This document shows positions 60,413-64,000 of a stretch of 64,000 nt of DNA, piece by piece (positions within the stretch are counted from its first letter, which is position 1; every line of letters begins with the position of its first letter). The stretch is from NCBI GenBank assembly GCA_963783235.1, contig CAWAMN010000001.1, positions 1,550,001-1,614,000 on the forward strand, written 5' to 3'. The position numbers were made by a program, and so were the translations under genes. This DNA is from Thiohalomonas sp963783235 (GTDB lineage Bacteria; Pseudomonadota; Gammaproteobacteria; Thiohalomonadales; Thiohalomonadaceae). The notes under the pieces are model-generated. The model was given only the letters and a program-made list of their open reading frames with translations. It was not told the DNA's origin and did no database searches.

Positions 60413-61510
60413 CTACGGCGAGACTTCGAGCATCCGCTCCAGGGCCAGGCGGGCCTGCTCGGCCTCGGCCTCATCCACCTTTATCTGATTGACCACATTA
60501 CCTTCGGCCAGGTTCTCCAGCGTCCAGGCCAGGTGCTGGGGATCGATACGGAACATGGTCGAGCACATGCAGACTGTGGGCGACATGAAGTGCACATTGC
60601 TTGCCCTCGTGCTTAAAGTCCTCATGCAGACGATTCACCAGATTCAGTTCGGTGCCGACCAGCCAGCGGGTGCCCGGCTCGGCATCGCGGACCGTCTTGA
60701 TGATGTACTTCGGTGGAACCGACATAATCCGACTTCTGGCACACCTCGAAAGAGCTTTCGGGATGGGAGATGACCTTCGTCTCCGGGAATTGCTCCTTGA
60801 AGCGGTCGATGTGCTCGGGCTGGAACATCTGGTGCACCGAACAGAAGCCCTTCCAGAGGATGATCTTGGCCTTTTTGATCTGCTCCGGGCTGAGACCGCC
60901 CATGGGCTGGTCGAAATCCCAGATCGACCATCTCATCCAGCGGGATGCCCATGTCGTAGCCGGTGTTGCGGCCCAGGTGCTGGTCGGGGAAAAACAGCAC
61001 CTTCTCCCGCTGCGAGAAGGACCAGTCGAGCACCCGCTTGGCGTTGGTGAGGTGCAGACGATGCCGCCGTGGCGGCCGCAGAAGGCCTTCAGATCGGCGG
61101 CGGAATTGATGTAGGTCACCGGCGTGACCTGCTCGTCCGGGTCCAGCACTTCCGAGAGTTCTCGCCAGGCGCGCTCGACATTGGCGAGGTTGGCCATATC
61201 GGCCATGGAGCAGCCGGCGGCCAGGTCAGGCAGGATAGAGACCTGATCCGGTCGCGAGAGGATATCCGCCACTTCGGCCATGAAATGCACACCGCAGAAG
61301 ACGATGTACTCGGCCTTGGAATGCCGCAGCCTGTCGCGCCAATTTCAGGGAGTCTCCGGAAAAATCGGCAAACTGAAAGACCTCTGCGCGCTGATAATGG
61401 TGTCCGAGGATCACCAGGCGATCGCCCAGCTTCTCCTTGGCCGCGACGATACGGGCCTCGGCATCGGTGTCGTCGAGCAGGGTGTAGTCCTGAATCGGCA
61501 GTGCAGTCAT
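60413..61510 (-). CDS. nadA: quinolinate synthase, reading frame broken by five single-base indels
   Basis: Piecing the frames gives a full-length NadA (about 366 residues) from MTALPIQDYTLLDDTDAEAR to LERMLEVSP, with all three 4Fe-4S cysteines (FCGVHFMAE, GFCSVHQMF, TVCMCSTMF). The frame changes near 61320 (+1), 61049 (-1), 60924 (+1), 60709 (+1) and 60597 (+1), each inferred from protein continuity. All parts between are well conserved, so the gene is hardly a decaying pseudogene. As aspS next to it, an essential gene, shows the same, sequence errors are more likely. NadA makes quinolinate from iminoaspartate and DHAP in NAD synthesis. Confidence 0.9.
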
Positions 61511-61580
61511 TCTTTTCTGTCCAAACCTCTTTCAGTGGGTTAGAGCCCCCGCTCTCCCCGTTTGTTCGTTTTTAATCACC

Positions 61581-61725
61581 AACCACAGAGGGCACGGAGA
61601 ACACAGAGGAACAGCATAGAGCATGTTTTAGATGCTGCTGCCTATGCAGTGACACCCGTATCGCGGCCCGCAGCTCCGACAAAGGTCCGGCCCTTTTTAC
61701 CTTTTCCTCTGTGCCCTCTGTGGTT
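61581..61725. repeat. inverted-repeat element, AACCACAGAGGGCAC ends
   Basis: AACCACAGAGGGCAC on the left and GTGCCCTCTGTGGTT on the right form a perfect 15-bp inverted repeat bounding 145 bp. No gene inside. It fills the gap between aspS and nadA and is similar in ends to the repeat at 60270. Confidence 0.6.
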
Positions 61726-61732
61726 AGAGCCC

Positions 61733-63522
61733 TTAGGCCTTTTTCTTTTCCTCGGCCTTTTTATGGAAGCGGATGCCGAGTTCCACCAGTGACTCGGGAG
61801 GACCTTTGAGGGCGCCTGGGTCATGAGATCAGGCTGCGCTCTGGGTTTTGGGGAAGGCCATGACGTCCCGAATGGAGCGGGCGCCGGACATCAGCATCAC
61901 CAGCCGATCCAGACCGAAGGCGATGCCGCCGTGGGGCGGACAACCGTATTTCAGCGCATCGAGCAGGAAGCCGAACTTGGCCTGCGCCTCCTCATCGTCG
62001 ATCCCCAGCGCATTAAGCACCGCTTCTGGACATCGGGTCGATGGATACGCATGGAGCCGCCGCCGATCTCGGTGCCGTTGAGCACCATATCGTAAGCCCG
62101 GGAGTAACAGTTGCCCGGCTCGGAGTCGAGCAGGTCGATGTGCTCCTCCTTCGGAGAGGTGAAGGGGTGATGCATGGGGTCCAGCGGTTGTCCTTCTCAT
62201 CCCACTCGAACATGGGGAAATCGACCACCCAGCACGGCTTCCAGGTCTGCTCGACCATATTGAGGTCATGCCCGATCTTGACCCGCAGCGCGCCGAGGGA
62301 CTCGTTGACGACCTTGGCCTTGTCGGCGCCGAAGAACACCAGGTCGCCGTCTTTGGCCCCGGTGCGGTCCATGATCTGCTCCACCACTTCTTCCGGCAGG
62401 AACTTGATGATGGGCGATTGGAGCCCCTCGCTGCCGGCGGACAGGTCATTCACCTTGATATAGGCCAACCCTTTGGCGCCATAGATACCCACGAATTTGG
62501 TATATTCATCGATCACCTTGCGGGAGAGCTCGCCGCCGCCCGGCACGCGTAGCGCGGCGAGTCGGGAATTCGGGTCATTGGCGGGGCCGGAGAAGACCTT
62601 GAACTCCACCTCTTTCATCAGGTCATCGACATCCACCAGCTCCAACGGAATCCGCAGGTCCGGCTTGTCGGAGCCGAAACGGCGCATGGCCTCGGCGTAG
62701 GTCATGCGCGGGAATTCGGGCAGTTCGGCATCCAGCACCCGCTTGAACAGGTCGGCCACCATGCCTTCCATCAACTCCATGATCTCCTCCTCGTCCATAA
62801 AGGAGGTCTCGATATCGAGTTGGGTGAATTCCGGCTGGCGATCGGCGCGCAGGTCCTCGTCGCGGAAACAGCGCACGATCTGATAATAGCGGTCCACTCC
62901 GGAGACCATCAGCAGCTGCTTGAACAGCTGCGGCGACTGCGGCAGGGCGAAGAAGTGGCCCTGATGGGTGCGGCTCGGCACCAGGTAGTCGCGGGCGCCC
63001 TCGGGCGTGGCCCGAGTCAGCATCGGGGTCTCCACGTCCAAAAAGCCGTGGTGATCCAGGTGGTTGCGAAGGAGCTTGGGTCACCTGCGAGCGCAGCTTC
63101 AGGCGCTGGAACATCTCCGGGCGGCGCAGATCCACGTAGCGATAGCGCAGCCGGTGCTCCTCGGAAACCTCATCGTCCTCGATATCCAGCATGAAGGGCG
63201 GAGTTTCGGAGCGGTTGAGGATGGTCAGCTCCTTGCCGAGGACTTCGACCTGGCCGGTGGGCAGGTCGGGATTGACGGTACCCTCAGGGCGGCGGCGAAC
63301 GCGGCCCTTCACCTCCAGCACGAATTCGTTACGTACCCGCTCGGCGGTGGCGAAGATCTCCGGGCTGTCCGGATCAAACACCACCTGCACGAGACCTTCC
63401 CGGTCGCGCAGATCAATGAAAATGACTCCGCCGTGATCGCGGCGGCGGTGGACCCATCCGTAGAGGTGGACGTCCTGATCAAGGTGCGTTTCATGGAGAT
63501 GACCGCAGTAATGGCTGCGCAT
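61733..63522 (-). CDS. aspS: aspartyl-tRNA synthetase, reading frame broken by about five indels
   Basis: Joined frames give a full-size class II synthetase (about 596 residues) from MRSHYCGHLHETHLDQDVHL to FHKKAEEKKKA. Motif 2 region YQIVRCFRDEDLRADRQPEF and motif 3 GIAFGLDRLVMLM are intact. Frame changes, deduced by protein continuity: near 63080 (+1), 62178 (-1), 62027 (-1), 61829 (+1) and 61801 (-1). An essential gene cannot be this broken, so errors in the sequence are the probable cause. The start ATG at 63522 follows the usual MRSHYCG. Confidence 0.92.
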
Positions 63523-63686
63523 ACCGATAAGATCCCTGCTGAATTCGTTGAAAAACTGACCGAATAAAAGCGGAAATGTTACGTGGCGCGGGGTTGGTTG
63601 GCAACTGAGAACATGGAGTTCTCTTGTGCTCGGCCCGGTCAAGGCGAACCGGACTGTCGGGGTAAAGCACGGCCCCGGGGCCGATC

Positions 63687-64000
63687 CTACGAAACCGCCG
63701 CCGGCTCTTTCTCCTTGGCCGGTTCGCTGCGTTCGGGAGGGACCACTGCACCCATGGAGATAATCATCTTCAGGCCTTCATCGACGCTCATGTCCAACTC
63801 CACCACGTCCTCCTTGGGCACAATAATGAAGTAGCCCCCGGTGGGGTTGGGCGTAGTGGGCACGTAGACATTCACAACGTCACGGGACGTCTTGCGCTGC
63901 GCCTCCCCCACCGCCGTACCGGTCAGAAAGGCCACGGTCCAGACGTCCTTGCGCGGAAACTCAACCAGCACCACCTTGCGGAAGGACTGCCCGGTGGAGG
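63687..64000 (-). CDS. DUF502-family membrane protein, 5' part outside window
   Basis: The visible C-terminal 104 residues start in-frame at the window edge with TGQSFRKVVLVEFPRKDVWT and end EPAAVS. The PTTPNPTGGYFIIVPKEDVV segment is typical of DUF502 proteins, which have two N-terminal membrane helices, here outside the window. In many gammaproteobacteria this gene lies just upstream of aspS, as here. Function unknown. Confidence 0.9.
   Translation of the reverse strand, partial: STGQSFRKVVLVEFPRKDVWTVAFLTGTAVGEAQRKTSRDVVNVYVPTTPNPTGGYFIIVPKEDVVELDMSVDEGLKMIISMGAVVPPERSEPAKEKEPAAVS

Noticed and set aside
60413..61510. nadA as a true pseudogene
   Set aside because: All segments and iron-sulfur cysteines are conserved, and the neighbouring essential aspS shows the same kind of indels; sequence error is simpler.

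Overview
The window looks like chromosome of a chemolithotrophic sulfur-oxidising gammaproteobacterium. Evidence: a soxXYZA cluster, a rhodanese-TusA-DsrE sulfur-trafficking cluster, a TsuA/YeeE-type thiosulfate permease, a periplasmic DsrE-like protein and a FadL-type porin, embedded among standard proteobacterial housekeeping blocks (tolQRAB-pal-cpoB, ruvCAB-yebC, queC/queE, glyA-nrdR-ribD-ribE-ribB-ribH, aspS-nadA). The exact genus cannot be fixed from sequence alone.

Layout. 0-5.4 kb: leftward glyA, nrdR and riboflavin genes; the RibBA-type protein has a visibly degenerate GTP cyclohydrolase half (RibBX type). 5.6-8 kb: an exported protein and a FadL porin. 8.2-16.2 kb: sulfur region, with leftward rhd / tusA / dsrE, rightward bepA, soxXYZA and an SLC13 transporter. 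16.2-22.5 kb: beta-carbonic anhydrase, NhaD antiporter, Uup ABC-F ATPase, DnaJ-related protein, YedK. 22.7-29 kb: tRNA-Leu and a signalling block (hemerythrin, HD-GYP-CZB, CZB protein, LuxR-type response regulator, hybrid kinase). 29.4-34.5 kb: P-type ATPase, periplasmic DsrE-like protein, a MITE-like repeat, AMP-forming ligase. 34.7-44 kb: tRNA-fMet, then an 8.9 kb integrative element inserted in tRNA-Lys (46-bp direct repeats at 35060 and 43898, tyrosine integrase next to the tRNA). 44-54.5 kb: split thiosulfate permease, queC, queE, complete Tol-Pal operon, ybgC, ruvBAC. 54.6-59.6 kb: yebC and a CHASE2 kinase / PP2C / two FHA-protein module. 59.6-64 kb: lipase-like hydrolase, nadA and aspS (both with several single-base indels), DUF502 protein.

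How the genes fit together. Periplasmic thiosulfate could be bound to SoxYZ by SoxXA, while TsuA-like uptake and the rhodanese-TusA-DsrE relay would handle sulfur in the cytoplasm. No soxB or soxCD lies here. Two promoter regions, those of the rhodanese gene and of soxX, share a TTAGC/GCTAA motif just downstream of a TATAAA box, which suggests one sulfur-responsive repressor. Between the rhodanese gene and tusA lies a 180-nt highly structured leader ending in an intrinsic terminator directly before the tusA ribosome-binding site, the arrangement of a riboswitch or attenuator; it is the most promising undescribed element outside the mobile island.

The integrative element has no recognisable relaxase or conjugation gene. 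It carries an XRE repressor plus ImmA-like protease, a second tyrosine recombinase in an operon with a membrane coiled-coil protein, a replication-organiser-like protein, several GC-rich perfect palindromes, a tandem duplication containing a tiny gene, and a run of translationally overlapping very small genes.
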